A stretch of 55,220 bases of DNA, from positions 1 to 55,220 of the forward strand of contig CAYWZA010000005.1 in NCBI GenBank assembly GCA_964462785.1, in the 5' to 3' direction. Origin of the DNA: JACQKA01 sp964462785 (lineage in GTDB: Bacteria > Patescibacteriota > Minisyncoccia > Phycocordibacterales > UBA2100). The notes under the pieces were generated by a model. The model searched no databases, was not told the DNA's origin, and saw only the letters and a program-made list of their open reading frames with translations. Position 1 is the stretch's first letter. Every line of letters starts with the position of its first letter. Shown here one piece after another: positions 33,834-42,021 of the stretch. The position numbers and the translations under genes are program-made.

Positions 33834-35720
33834 CTATCTAATGGTGATACTCAACTCTTTCACTGCTTCGCTCTGTAGCGCACGCACATCCGCTGGAGTG
33901 CACGCAAGGCGGAAGTGCATCTCACTCTCACCAAATGACGCGGGGACATGTACAAAATAGGTGCCGCTATTGCCGCGCCCGCGCAACGTGTTGTCTGCCG
34001 ATAGTTCCACAAGCTCACATGGTCTTCCCGAGGAAACACCAGTCGCCGCCCAAATAATCACAAATGAATCTCCCTTGTCGACTGTGTCCGGTGCAGCAAA
34101 AGAAATAATGGGGTGCACGATTGGCGCTGCAACCGGCTTGGATATTGCGGGTGTAGCTGCCGGCGCCGTAGGCGCCGGCGATGCGGCACCGGGAGCCGTC
34201 GGCGATTGAGCATCCGATCCCTGATTGCCCGACCCACTAAACAAGCGGGACACCAAGCCGAAAATTGATGTGAGCAAATTTGGTGAGCCACCCGCTGCAC
34301 TAGGGGAATACGAGGAGACGCCAGACACGCCCGGACTGCTCCACAAGCCACTCATGTACGTTCCTACGTTCGCCGCAGTATCTGACCAATAGCCACCCCT
34401 TCCAGTATTCGTAACGGGCGCATAGGGAACCTCGCCGCTTACTTGCGGGGCGACAGCTTGATTAAACCAACCCGCATGCTGCGCGGTTTCGTGTGGTCGC
34501 TGCAGAGAACCAAAATACTGAAAGAGTTTCCCTTGCCGCGTTACTTGGATGACGGCTTGCAATGCAGACTCAGGGTTCCTCACGTCTTGCATTGACCCTA
34601 ATCCATATTCACCCGGACAGAATTGTAAAATGCCGTAAGAGCATTCGCTGGGAGCAGCGGCATTAACATTAAAACTGGATTCTTGCTTTGCAATCATGGT
34701 ATACAATCGGCCCCATTCCTCAGCTGATCCGGAACGCAAAAGACCCAAACTTTGGAGCCGCGGGTCTGCATACCCATCGAGGCCGGCTGCTCGCGCCGCC
34801 TTAACTGCATGTGCATAAAAAGATACCGGGTCGACCTGACCACCCGCGCCAACGGGTATCGGTTGCGCACTCAACTGCGCCACCAAGGAGGGTCCGGGTG
34901 TCACTGATCCCGTCTCTACGGTAAACCCAGTGACCGCCGCGCGGCAGGTGTTTTCGAGGGCGCAAAAATATTCCGGGATTACTTGTGCCTTGGGTTGCGC
35001 CGCCTCCTGCATAGTTACAATCGAGTTGGCGAATTTTCGTGTGTCGAGATTGTATATGCCAAAACTCTCGCTCCGTAAGGTTCGTTTGATTGGTTCTGCC
35101 GCCTCTCTAATTGCAGCTTCATCTCCTGTTGCAATTGCATCTAAAAGCTTTTGCTTCTGAGCGGGTGTTGACCGTTTATCAAGTTCATCGAGATATTGTG
35201 ATGGAAATCCCGCTCCCACGAGTGCCCGCTGAATTTGCCCCTTACTAAGCGACGGCAATTTCGCGCTCTCAGGGATTGCCTGTGCCTTAAATGCTTCGGC
35301 AAGACTCTTGAATTTTTCTTCCACCTGTCTACCAGTACCACTACTTAGTGCGGCTGCAATTTTTGAAACTGTGTCTCCATCTTTTTTCGGTATTTTTGTC
35401 CCGCAGTTTTGTTGGTTTTCGTTACATATGCTGATAGAGCCGATCTGCCCCGCATCACCACAGGAAGACACAACTCTGATGTTTCCATCCTTGATGGTAA
35501 TTTCGTCGTTGGTCTCTTTATGCCGGAGCTCAGGCGTCTTATCGGGACTGGTGTCTGCGGGAACATTCTGTATGGCAGTATTTGGCGCTTGCGACTGCTG
35601 ATCCTTAGGGTGCGTTGCGCGCACGCTATCGATATATGCCTGACATTCCGGAGATGCTACCGCGCCCACCGCGAAGGGCAGAAAGAGCACCCCCACAAGT
35701 GTGAGTACAATGAATCGCAT
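33834..35720 (-). CDS. Secreted lytic transglycosylase-like (SLT) protein
   Basis: A 628-residue exported protein with a signal peptide (about 3-22). The N-terminal 300 residues are of no recognised family and hold several Cys. A lysozyme-like domain spans about 300-425, with catalytic E347 in IAKQESSFN and the SYGILQF motif (361-367) of the SLT/goose lysozyme fold. A Pro/Ala/Ser linker (about 505-540) leads to an Ig-like beta domain (540-628). It should cut peptidoglycan glycan strands, either its own or another cell's. The start lies seven bases after the atpC stop, so it is probably expressed from the ATP synthase transcript, an odd pairing. Confidence 0.75.
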   Translation of the reverse strand: MRFIVLTLVGVLFLPFAVGAVASPECQAYIDSVRATHPKDQQSQAPNTAIQNVPADTSPDKTPELRHKETNDEITIKDGNIRVVSSCGDAGQIGSISICNENQQNCGTKIPKKDGDTVSKIAAALSSGTGRQVEEKFKSLAEAFKAQAIPESAKLPSLSKGQIQRALVGAGFPSQYLDELDKRSTPAQKQKLLDAIATGDEAAIREAAEPIKRTLRSESFGIYNLDTRKFANSIVTMQEAAQPKAQVIPEYFCALENTCRAAVTGFTVETGSVTPGPSLVAQLSAQPIPVGAGGQVDPVSFYAHAVKAARAAGLDGYADPRLQSLGLLRSGSAEEWGRLYTMIAKQESSFNVNAAAPSECSYGILQFCPGEYGLGSMQDVRNPESALQAVIQVTRQGKLFQYFGSLQRPHETAQHAGWFNQAVAPQVSGEVPYAPVTNTGRGGYWSDTAANVGTYMSGLWSSPGVSGVSSYSPSAAGGSPNLLTSIFGLVSRLFSGSGNQGSDAQSPTAPGAASPAPTAPAATPAISKPVAAPIVHPIISFAAPDTVDKGDSFVIIWAATGVSSGRPCELVELSADNTLRGRGNSGTYFVHVPASFGESEMHFRLACTPADVRALQSEAVKELSITIR

Positions 35721-35727
35721 CTCTAAA

Positions 35728-35970
35728 TTATATCATCACAATTGCGTGGTTATTTGAGACTTCCACAACACCGGTGTCTACTTCGAATGCACGCTGCTCG
35801 CCTTTCGCATCGCGCACGCGAATAGTACCCGCTTTAAGTGTTGAAACCAGTGGCTCGTGGTGTGCAAGAACAGTAAATTCACCGTCCGTGCCAGTGAGCG
35901 TCACCGACTGGGCTTCGCCATCGAATTTTGTTTCCCCTACCGAGGCAATCGTAATATGTAATGTTGCCAT
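35728..35970 (-). CDS. atpC: ATP synthase epsilon subunit, short form
   Basis: An 80-residue protein that corresponds only to the N-terminal beta-sandwich of epsilon (LHITIASVGETKFDGEAQSVTLTGTDGEFTVLAHHEPLVSTLKAG). The usual subunit has about 130 residues; the C-terminal helical hairpin, which inhibits ATP hydrolysis in many bacteria, is absent. It can still join gamma to the c-ring. Last gene of the atp set, 19 bases after atpD. Confidence 0.92.
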   Translation of the reverse strand: MATLHITIASVGETKFDGEAQSVTLTGTDGEFTVLAHHEPLVSTLKAGTIRVRDAKGEQRAFEVDTGVVEVSNNHAIVMI

Positions 35971-35989
35971 AAATATAAAGGTGCCACCT

Positions 35990-37342
35990 TTATAATGCGC
36001 CTTTCATGTAGAAGTCTTGCTCATTGCGATCGTCGTGTTTGCCGTCGAGAATTTCTCCAAAGGCGCGTACGGTATCGGCAAGCGGCACGTACTTGCCCGG
36101 CTTGCCAGTAAATACTTCGCCGACGAAAAATGGCTGGGAGAGGAATTTCTGGATTTTGCGCGCGCGATACACAAGCTGCTTATCTTCATCAGAAAGCTCT
36201 TCGATACCGAGAATGGCGATAATATCCTGCAGGTCTTTGTAGCGCTGAAGCACGCGCTTTGTTTCGTTCGCAACGCGATAATGCTCTTCGCCGACAATTT
36301 CGGGCGCGAGCGCTGTCGAGCCGGATTCCAAAGGATCGATTGAAGGATAGATACCGAGCGATGCGAGCTGGCGTGAAAGCACGACGGTAGAATCAAGATG
36401 GGAGAACGTCGTCGCCGGAGCTGGGTCGGTGAGGTCGTCGGCGGGCACATACACAGCTTGCACGGAAGTAATAGAACCCTCTTTGGTGGAAGTAATGCGC
36501 TCCTGCAGGAGCCCCATTTCCTCAGCGAGAGTCGGTTGATAGCCGACAGCAGAAGGCACGCGACCGAGGAGCGAGGATACTTCGGAGCCCGCCTGCACAA
36601 AACGAAAGACGTTGTCCATGAAGAAAAGCACGTCTTTGCCGCCTTCGTCGCGGAATGCTTCCGCCATCGTGAGCCCTGAGAGCGCGACGCGTGCGCGTGC
36701 GCCAGGGACTTCATTCATCTGTCCGAATACAAGCGCTGTCTTTTCGAGCACGCCAGAATCCTTCATTTCGTGATAGAGATCGTTGCCCTCGCGCACACGC
36801 TCGCCGACACCTGCGAATACTGAATAGCCGCCGTGCTCTGCCGCGACGTTTCGAATGAGCTCCTGAATGAGCACGGTCTTCCCCACTCCTGCGCCGCCGA
36901 AAAGACCGACCTTGCCACCCTTGATGAATGGAGTCATGAGGTCAATTGCCTTGATGCCTGTTTCAAACACTTCCGCTTTTGTCGCCTGCTGGGTGAATGG
37001 CGGCGGATCGCGATGAATAGGCAAGCGCTCGGCTTTCTCCGAAACATCCGGCTTTCCATCGATGGCATTTCCAACGACATTAAACATACGCCCGAGCGCA
37101 CCTTTGCCAACAGGGACGGAGATGGGCGCGCCGGTGTTTTTCACCTCCAAATTGCGCGGCATGCCCGCGGTATCATTCATCGCGATGCAGCGCGCGCGAT
37201 TGTAGCCCAAATGCTGTGCCACTTCGAGTACGATGGTGCGGTTCTCATGCTTCACCTCAAGCGCGTGCTTGATGGCAGGAAGCCCCTCGTCGAAACGAAC
37301 GTCTACGACCGGACCGATGATTTGTGTGATGGTGCCTTTCAT
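35990..37342 (-). CDS. atpD: ATP synthase F1 beta subunit
   Basis: A 450-residue catalytic subunit. P-loop GGAGVGKT at 149-156, the catalytic Glu in GERVREGNDLY, Walker B VLFFMDNVFRF, and the DELSEED-region equivalent EELSDEDKQ. Walker B here reads FFMDNVFRF against the usual LFIDNIFRF. Full length and intact, so ATP synthesis or hydrolysis is expected. It starts two bases after the stop of the inserted membrane-protein gene. Confidence 0.98.
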   Translation of the reverse strand: MKGTITQIIGPVVDVRFDEGLPAIKHALEVKHENRTIVLEVAQHLGYNRARCIAMNDTAGMPRNLEVKNTGAPISVPVGKGALGRMFNVVGNAIDGKPDVSEKAERLPIHRDPPPFTQQATKAEVFETGIKAIDLMTPFIKGGKVGLFGGAGVGKTVLIQELIRNVAAEHGGYSVFAGVGERVREGNDLYHEMKDSGVLEKTALVFGQMNEVPGARARVALSGLTMAEAFRDEGGKDVLFFMDNVFRFVQAGSEVSSLLGRVPSAVGYQPTLAEEMGLLQERITSTKEGSITSVQAVYVPADDLTDPAPATTFSHLDSTVVLSRQLASLGIYPSIDPLESGSTALAPEIVGEEHYRVANETKRVLQRYKDLQDIIAILGIEELSDEDKQLVYRARKIQKFLSQPFFVGEVFTGKPGKYVPLADTVRAFGEILDGKHDDRNEQDFYMKGAL

Positions 37343-37344
37343 GG

Positions 37345-37695
37345 TTATTTAACTGCATTATCAATTTCTAAAATACTACTGCGGTGTGCCCGGTCTCGTC
37401 GTGCAAGAGTCAGGAGCATCACAACAAATCCAACCGGTCCGCCAAAAAAAATAAAAGCAAAAAATACGCCAGCTACTGCCCACGCTGAACCAGCTTCACT
37501 GTGGGTGAAGCTCGATGCAATGTAAAGTGTGTCAATTGTCGCAATTACAGCTGAAATTGCGAGAAATAGAGGGAGGATCAACATGGCTCTCAACGCTCCT
37601 GACTTCATGTACCCTGCACACACTCCACCAAAAATACCCCCAAGTATGTATGGGCTGCCGTGCACTGCAATCATTCTAATTCCTTCTATTTCCAT
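37345..37695 (-). CDS. Hypothetical four-helix membrane protein inside the atp operon
   Basis: A 116-residue protein with about three to four hydrophobic helices (13-32, 35-58, 70-95) and a charged tail (RRDRAHRSS). Gly-rich first helix (ILGGIFGGVCAG). No family is recognised. It sits between atpG and atpD with six and two bases to either side, so it is co-translated with them. An assembly factor or a regulator of the ATP synthase is inferred from position only. Confidence 0.7.
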   Translation of the reverse strand: MEIEGIRMIAVHGSPYILGGIFGGVCAGYMKSGALRAMLILPLFLAISAVIATIDTLYIASSFTHSEAGSAWAVAGVFFAFIFFGGPVGFVVMLLTLARRDRAHRSSILEIDNAVK

Positions 37696-37701
37696 ACTTA
37701 T

Positions 37702-38619
37702 TTACCGCATTGCTTCGATGCCGCTCGTTATTTCGGTGACTTCACGAGTGATGGCGGCTTGGCGGGCTTTATTGTACGCCAAAGTGAGCTCTTTGCCTAC
37801 TTCCTTCGCTTTGTCGGTGGCGTTTTTCATCGCCACCATGCGCGCGCTGTGCTCGGATGCTTTTGCCTCCAAGAGCGCGTGGAACACGGCGATGTTGAGA
37901 ATTTTTGGCATGATTGCATCAAATACTTCGCCTGCGGAGGGCTCGATGGTATAGACCGGCGGATGCGTCGGGTCGGAGCGCTTGATGCCGGCGTATTTGC
38001 CTTTGACCGGCGCGATACCAAGCACCATTTCCTCCATCATTTTTTTGGTGATGGGGAGAATCTGGCGCGCGACAGGCTTCTGCTCGAAGGTGGAGAGGAA
38101 ATTGGTGTAGATCATGATAGCATCACCCGCCTCCCCGCTTTCGCGCCACGCAAGAATATCGTCCGTAATTGCGCGCATGTCCTGCTCAGAGACGCCATCG
38201 CTCACGTTTTCCTTGCGATCACGCACATCGTATCCGCGGTTCGCGAAATAATCCGCGCCGCGGCGACCGATGCAGAAAAATATCGTGTTTTCTTTCGTGA
38301 GCTTGCGCTCGGTGAGCGCGCGCTCGACCTGCTTCACCGCGGCGCTATTTAAGGCGCCCGCGAGACCCCTGTCGCTCGTGACCACAATCACCACTGTTTT
38401 CCCTTCCCGTTGGCTCATGAGAGGATGCAATGTCACTTCATGGCTGCTCGAGATGCGTTCGAGAATAGAAAGCGCGGCGGCGGCGTAGGGGCGCGCGGCA
38501 AGGGCGCGCTCCTGAGATTTGCGCATCTTGACCGCTGAAACGGCTTCCATCGCGCGCGTCACTTTCCGCGTCTTTCCCACGGATAGAATCTTTAATTTTA
38601 TGTTTTTAAGTCCTGCCAT
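37702..38619 (-). CDS. atpG: ATP synthase F1 gamma subunit
   Basis: A 305-residue rotor shaft. N-terminal helix LKNIKLKILSVGKTRKVTRAMEAVSAVKM and C-terminal helix NATDKAKEVGKELTLAYNKARQAAITREVTEITSGIEAM match the conserved coiled-coil ends; the central Rossmann-like part has SDRGLAGALN. The length is slightly over that of E. coli gamma (287). Confidence 0.96.
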   Translation of the reverse strand: MAGLKNIKLKILSVGKTRKVTRAMEAVSAVKMRKSQERALAARPYAAAALSILERISSSHEVTLHPLMSQREGKTVVIVVTSDRGLAGALNSAAVKQVERALTERKLTKENTIFFCIGRRGADYFANRGYDVRDRKENVSDGVSEQDMRAITDDILAWRESGEAGDAIMIYTNFLSTFEQKPVARQILPITKKMMEEMVLGIAPVKGKYAGIKRSDPTHPPVYTIEPSAGEVFDAIMPKILNIAVFHALLEAKASEHSARMVAMKNATDKAKEVGKELTLAYNKARQAAITREVTEITSGIEAMR

Positions 38620-38621
38620 AA

Positions 38622-38909
38622 TTACTGGATCATTGTTGTACCGCCATGCCGCGCGGTGCCCATTCGTACGTAATCAGCTTTGCATTCATTCATGAGCTCA
38701 CGCAGCTCTGCGATTCTTTTATAGGTCTCTTGGATATCTTTTAAAAAGGCCTCCTTGTGCGCTTCGTTGGATTCCTGCTCCATTTTCTGTTTTGTGTCTG
38801 CAATATTGGATTCGAGCACTGCAATGTTGCTCGCAATTATTTTCATGGCTTCTTCCGCTGCAGCCTCATTGCTTCCTGATGGTGCCTGCAAGCCTTCGCG
38901 AGGATTCAT
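38622..38909 (-). CDS. Hypothetical coiled-coil protein inside the atp operon
   Basis: A 95-residue, highly charged protein predicted to be almost wholly helical (about 15-75), with heptad-like spacing in IASNIAVLESNIADTKQKMEQ and LKDIQETYKRIAELRELM. The tail is RMGTARHGGTTMIQ. No family is recognised. It lies between atpA and atpG with four and two bases on either side, so it is surely part of the operon. Confidence 0.65.
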   Translation of the reverse strand: MNPREGLQAPSGSNEAAAEEAMKIIASNIAVLESNIADTKQKMEQESNEAHKEAFLKDIQETYKRIAELRELMNECKADYVRMGTARHGGTTMIQ

Positions 38910-38913
38910 ACGT

Positions 38914-40476
38914 TTACTTCATTAACTCTGTGTGCGTTTCCGCAAACATTTCGAGCGCTTTGTTGAGCAAATCTTTTGCACCATCGCTAATCGCTTTCTC
39001 TTTTCTGATGGTATCCATGATGCGCTCGTGCTGCCCATCAAGATACGCGAGGAGTTTCTCCTCGGCTTCGTGCAGGCGCGCGATAGGCACTTTGTTGAGA
39101 TATCCATTTACTGCCGTGTAGAGCACCACCACCTGATCCTCAAATGGCATGGGCTTCCCCCTTCCCTGCTTCAATATTTCAACCATGCGCCGACCGTCAT
39201 CAATGCGCTTCGCCGTCTCTGCATCGAGATCCTGCGCGAATTGCACAAATGCCTCAAGCTCACGGAATTGCGCAAGAGAAAGGCGCAGCGTGCCGGCAAC
39301 TCCCTTCATTGCTTTCGTCTGTGCGGCAGATCCGACACGCGAGACGGAGATACCGACGTCGATAGCAGGGCGAATACCCTTGTTAAAGAGCCCGGCATCG
39401 AGATAGATCTGTCCGTCGGTGATTGAAATGACGTTTGTCGGAATGTATGCCGATACGTCTCCTTCTTGCGTTTCGATAATGGGAAGCGCGGTAAGCGAGC
39501 CTCCTCCTTTTGCATCCGAGAGCTTTGCCGCGCGCTCGAGCAAGCGCGAGTGCAAGTAGAAAATATCTCCCGGATATGCCTCGCGACCCGGCGGACGGCG
39601 AAGAAGCAGGGAGAGCTGACGATACGCGACCGCCTGCTTTGAAAGGTCGTCATAGATTACCAGCGCATCGCGCCCCTTATCCATGAAATATTCTCCGATT
39701 GCAGCGCCAGCAAACGGGGCAAGAAACTGAAGTGCCGCCGGAGCTGACGCAGGAGCATCAACAACGATTGTGTATTCGAGAGCGCCGCGCTGCTCGAGCT
39801 CTGCCATGATGCGTGCCGTTTTCGATTCCTTCTGCCCAATAGCGACATAAATACAAATCGGGCGCGTCTCTTTCGGTTCGTGTTTCTGGGCAATGATCGT
39901 GTCGATCGCGATCGTCGTCTTACCCGTAAAGCGATCGCCGATGATAAGCTCGCGTTGCCCGCGCCCTATGGGAATCATGGCATCGATTGATTTGATACCG
40001 GTTTGAAGCGGCGTACCCACCGATTTACGTTCAATAACACCATACGCTTCGCGCTCGATGGGTGTAAACTTTGTGTCTTTAATCGGGCCCTTGCCGTCAA
40101 TCGGCTCGCCAAGTGCGTTGACCACGCGCCCCACGATATGCTCGCCCACAGGAATAGAGAGCACACGCCCCGTAGATTTCACGAGCATGCCCTCGCGCAA
40201 ACGACTGGTATCACCAAGCACCACCGCGCGTACACCGTCCTCTTCAAGATTTAATATGAGACCGTAGAGCAGCCCTTCTGACTCCAGCGCGTCCTTAAGC
40301 TGCTTGCCATCACTCTCCTCAAATTGCACCACTTCCGACATAAGCGCCTGCTCCAAGCCGTCAATGGAAACAACACCATCGCCCACTGCGGTGATACGCC
40401 CCACATGCTCACGCTCTTTGCTTGGGGCAAAGTGCTCGATCTCCTTTATGATTTTTTCGATCATTGACGATTCCAT
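38914..40476 (-). CDS. atpA: ATP synthase F1 alpha subunit
   Basis: A 520-residue non-catalytic nucleotide-binding subunit. P-loop GDRFTGKT at 180-187 (usually GDRQTGKT), VVYDDLSKQAVAYRQ-type motif as LVIYDDLSKQAVAYRQLSLLLRRPPGREAYPGD, and the VGSAAQ arginine region (SRVGSAAQTKAM). The first Met (MESS) or M5 (MIEK) could be the start. Six bases separate it from atpH. Confidence 0.98.
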   Translation of the reverse strand: MESSMIEKIIKEIEHFAPSKEREHVGRITAVGDGVVSIDGLEQALMSEVVQFEESDGKQLKDALESEGLLYGLILNLEEDGVRAVVLGDTSRLREGMLVKSTGRVLSIPVGEHIVGRVVNALGEPIDGKGPIKDTKFTPIEREAYGVIERKSVGTPLQTGIKSIDAMIPIGRGQRELIIGDRFTGKTTIAIDTIIAQKHEPKETRPICIYVAIGQKESKTARIMAELEQRGALEYTIVVDAPASAPAALQFLAPFAGAAIGEYFMDKGRDALVIYDDLSKQAVAYRQLSLLLRRPPGREAYPGDIFYLHSRLLERAAKLSDAKGGGSLTALPIIETQEGDVSAYIPTNVISITDGQIYLDAGLFNKGIRPAIDVGISVSRVGSAAQTKAMKGVAGTLRLSLAQFRELEAFVQFAQDLDAETAKRIDDGRRMVEILKQGRGKPMPFEDQVVVLYTAVNGYLNKVPIARLHEAEEKLLAYLDGQHERIMDTIRKEKAISDGAKDLLNKALEMFAETHTELMK

Positions 40477-40482
40477 ATTGAT

Positions 40483-40872
40483 TTATCGGATTATGCTTGC
40501 ATAGAGCGACATCAGATGCTTTTTAAAACTATTGTCGATGAGTGTGTTGTGCGCCTCCATGCGCCAACCGCCAATGAGCGTGTCATCGAGGCGAACGTGC
40601 ACCGCATGCGTATCAACACCGAGCTCTTTCATCTGCTCGGCTGCCTCTCGTTTGGCATGCGCTGCGTCACGCTCATGTGCAACGCTTACTGCTACTTCGT
40701 GCCGACGCTTGTGTGCCGACTCACGCCGATCCAAAATTGCCGGCAAGCGTGCCATGACGCCATGCATACCACGCGCCTCGGCATAGCGCTTGAACGCCGC
40801 CACGGCCTCCTTGGGATTAGCGCCGCGTTCAGTCATGGCAATCAATGCGTCTGCGTAGATATCAGTTTTCAT
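40483..40872 (-). CDS. atpH: ATP synthase delta subunit, short form
   Basis: The true start is the ATG at 40872 (MKTDIYADAL); the frame is open further upstream but runs into atpF. The 129-residue product is much shorter than the usual 175-180. The N-terminal YADAL helix and the C-terminal DDTLIGGWRMEAHNTLIDNSFKKHL strand-helix unit are kept, so the loss is from the N-terminal helical bundle that binds alpha. It still should join F1 to the b-subunit stalk. Confidence 0.85.
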   Translation of the reverse strand: MKTDIYADALIAMTERGANPKEAVAAFKRYAEARGMHGVMARLPAILDRRESAHKRRHEVAVSVAHERDAAHAKREAAEQMKELGVDTHAVHVRLDDTLIGGWRMEAHNTLIDNSFKKHLMSLYASIIR

Positions 40873-40885
40873 ACCGGGATAACGA

Positions 40886-41335
40886 TTATGCACTGTGCTT
40901 ACGCAATAATTTTTCGGCAGCGAGCACAGCCGCACGCGCAATCTCCTTCTCGCTCGCCGAACGAATTTCTTTTGCCTCGGCAAACGCACGCATACGTGCC
41001 TCTTGGATGCCGGCATCGGCGCGGCGTTGCGCCTCTTCAAGAATCGCGGCACTCTTTTCCTCGGCGCGCGTGCGGGCCGTGGCATACATGGATTCTGCTG
41101 TATGCGACGCTTTCGTGATGATTTCCTTTCCCTCGCTGTCGGCAGCAGCAAGCTTTTGTGCAGCCGCATGCGCCTCCTCGACCCCGCGTGCAATAAGAGC
41201 ACGGCGCTCGTCGATCATTTTCAAAACCGGCTGATACAAAAATTTCCACAGCACCAGGAGCACCAGTGTGAAATTGAAACCCTGCGCGAGCAGCAGTTTC
41301 CAATTGATGCCAAATGTGGTGAGGAGTTCTTGCAT
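40886..41335 (-). CDS. atpF: ATP synthase F0 b subunit
   Basis: The ATG at 41335 (MQELLTTFGINW) is preferred over the TTG at 41359; 149 residues. One N-terminal membrane helix (about 13-32, NFTLVLLVLWKFLYQPVLKMIDERR) is followed by a long Ala/Glu/Arg-rich helix to the end, the peripheral stalk. Only one b gene is present, so a homodimer is expected. Confidence 0.95.
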   Translation of the reverse strand: MQELLTTFGINWKLLLAQGFNFTLVLLVLWKFLYQPVLKMIDERRALIARGVEEAHAAAQKLAAADSEGKEIITKASHTAESMYATARTRAEEKSAAILEEAQRRADAGIQEARMRAFAEAKEIRSASEKEIARAAVLAAEKLLRKHSA

Positions 41336-41394
41336 GGTACATGGGAGCAGAGCGTTCAAGCATTTTTAAAAATGTCTGCACGTTTTGCGACTGC

Positions 41395-41622
41395 CTATAC
41401 GAACTTCACAATAAACCCGACAACAAGTGCGAAGATCGCGAGTGCCTCCGTAAATGCGATACCAACGAACATCATCGCCTGAATCTTTCCTGATGCCTCA
41501 GGGTTCCTTCCCATGGCCTCAAGTGCCTTTGAAACGATGAGTCCGATGCCGATGCCGGGACCCAAGACGCCAATGCCGACCGCAAGCGCCATACCCAGTG
41601 TTTTTGCTGCTTCTAATTCCAT
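41395..41622 (-). CDS. atpE: ATP synthase F0 c subunit
   Basis: Start at the ATG at 41622 (MELEAAKTLG), giving 75 residues; the frame is open to 41658. Two helices with a polar GRNPEA loop and the ion-binding E59 in GIAFTEALAIFALV. Position equivalents of the Na+ signature (Gln in helix 1, Ser/Thr after the Glu) are Ile and Ala, so the ring should carry H+ and not Na+. Confidence 0.95.
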   Translation of the reverse strand: MELEAAKTLGMALAVGIGVLGPGIGIGLIVSKALEAMGRNPEASGKIQAMMFVGIAFTEALAIFALVVGFIVKFV

Positions 41623-41697
41623 AAAGATTATGCTAACCATTAAAACAATGTCATACACTGTAGCATATTATTGTCGCCATACACATGGGCACATGTA

Positions 41698-41726
41698 TTG
41701 ACTCTGCTTCAAGATAGTTGTATTAT
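41698..41726 (+). promoter_or_regulatory. Sigma70 promoter of the zinc-protein gene inside the atp region
   Basis: TTGACT (41698-41703) and TATTAT (41721-41726) are 17 bases apart. Transcription would start near 41733; a GAGGAG ribosome site follows at 41742-41747, eight bases before the ATG. Confidence 0.75.
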
Positions 41727-41755
41727 TTTTAAGGATTCACCGAGGAGATCGGTAC

Positions 41756-42007
41756 ATGCGGAAGCAATCGTTCGACGTTGGTGTCGACACTACTGATATA
41801 ACAAACTCGCCGACCTACCGCAGGAAAAAGCCAATGCATTGTCAAATCTGTGCCGAGCAGGGCGTGCACACTCGACTGAATGCCTACAATCATACGGGTT
41901 CGTGCCTGCGACATCCTCTGCCGAAAGCAGAACGACACAAGCCTTTCGAACTCGTTGGTGTCGTCTACAAAAAAGGCAGGAGGCTTAAACCGATTACTGA
42001 AGAGTAA
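41756..42007 (+). CDS. Small zinc-binding-like protein, opposite to the atp genes
   Basis: An 83-residue protein with a basic N-terminal half and the motif HCQICAEQGV...C..H (C29, C32, C50, H53), a likely zinc site, then a KAERHKPFELVGVVYKKGRR stretch. No named family. It has its own promoter, a good ribosome site (GAGGAG) and a terminator that overlaps its stop codon. It lies between atpB and atpE but runs the other way, which splits the ATP synthase genes into two transcripts. Role unknown; nucleic-acid or ribosome binding is typical for such proteins. Confidence 0.75.
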   Translation: MRKQSFDVGVDTTDITNSPTYRRKKPMHCQICAEQGVHTRLNAYNHTGSCLRHPLPKAERHKPFELVGVVYKKGRRLKPITEE

Positions 42008-42021
42008 TCGGTTCTTTTTTT
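41988..42021 (+). terminator. Terminator overlapping the end of the zinc-protein gene
   Basis: AACCGATTACT (41988-41998) pairs with AGTAATCGGTT (42003-42013) over GAAG, followed by CTTTTTTT. The TAA stop codon is within the right arm. Confidence 0.88.

Noticed and set aside
41395..41622. Sodium-driven ATP synthase
   Set aside because: The c subunit lacks the helix-1 Gln and the Ser/Thr after the key Glu that mark Na+ binding.
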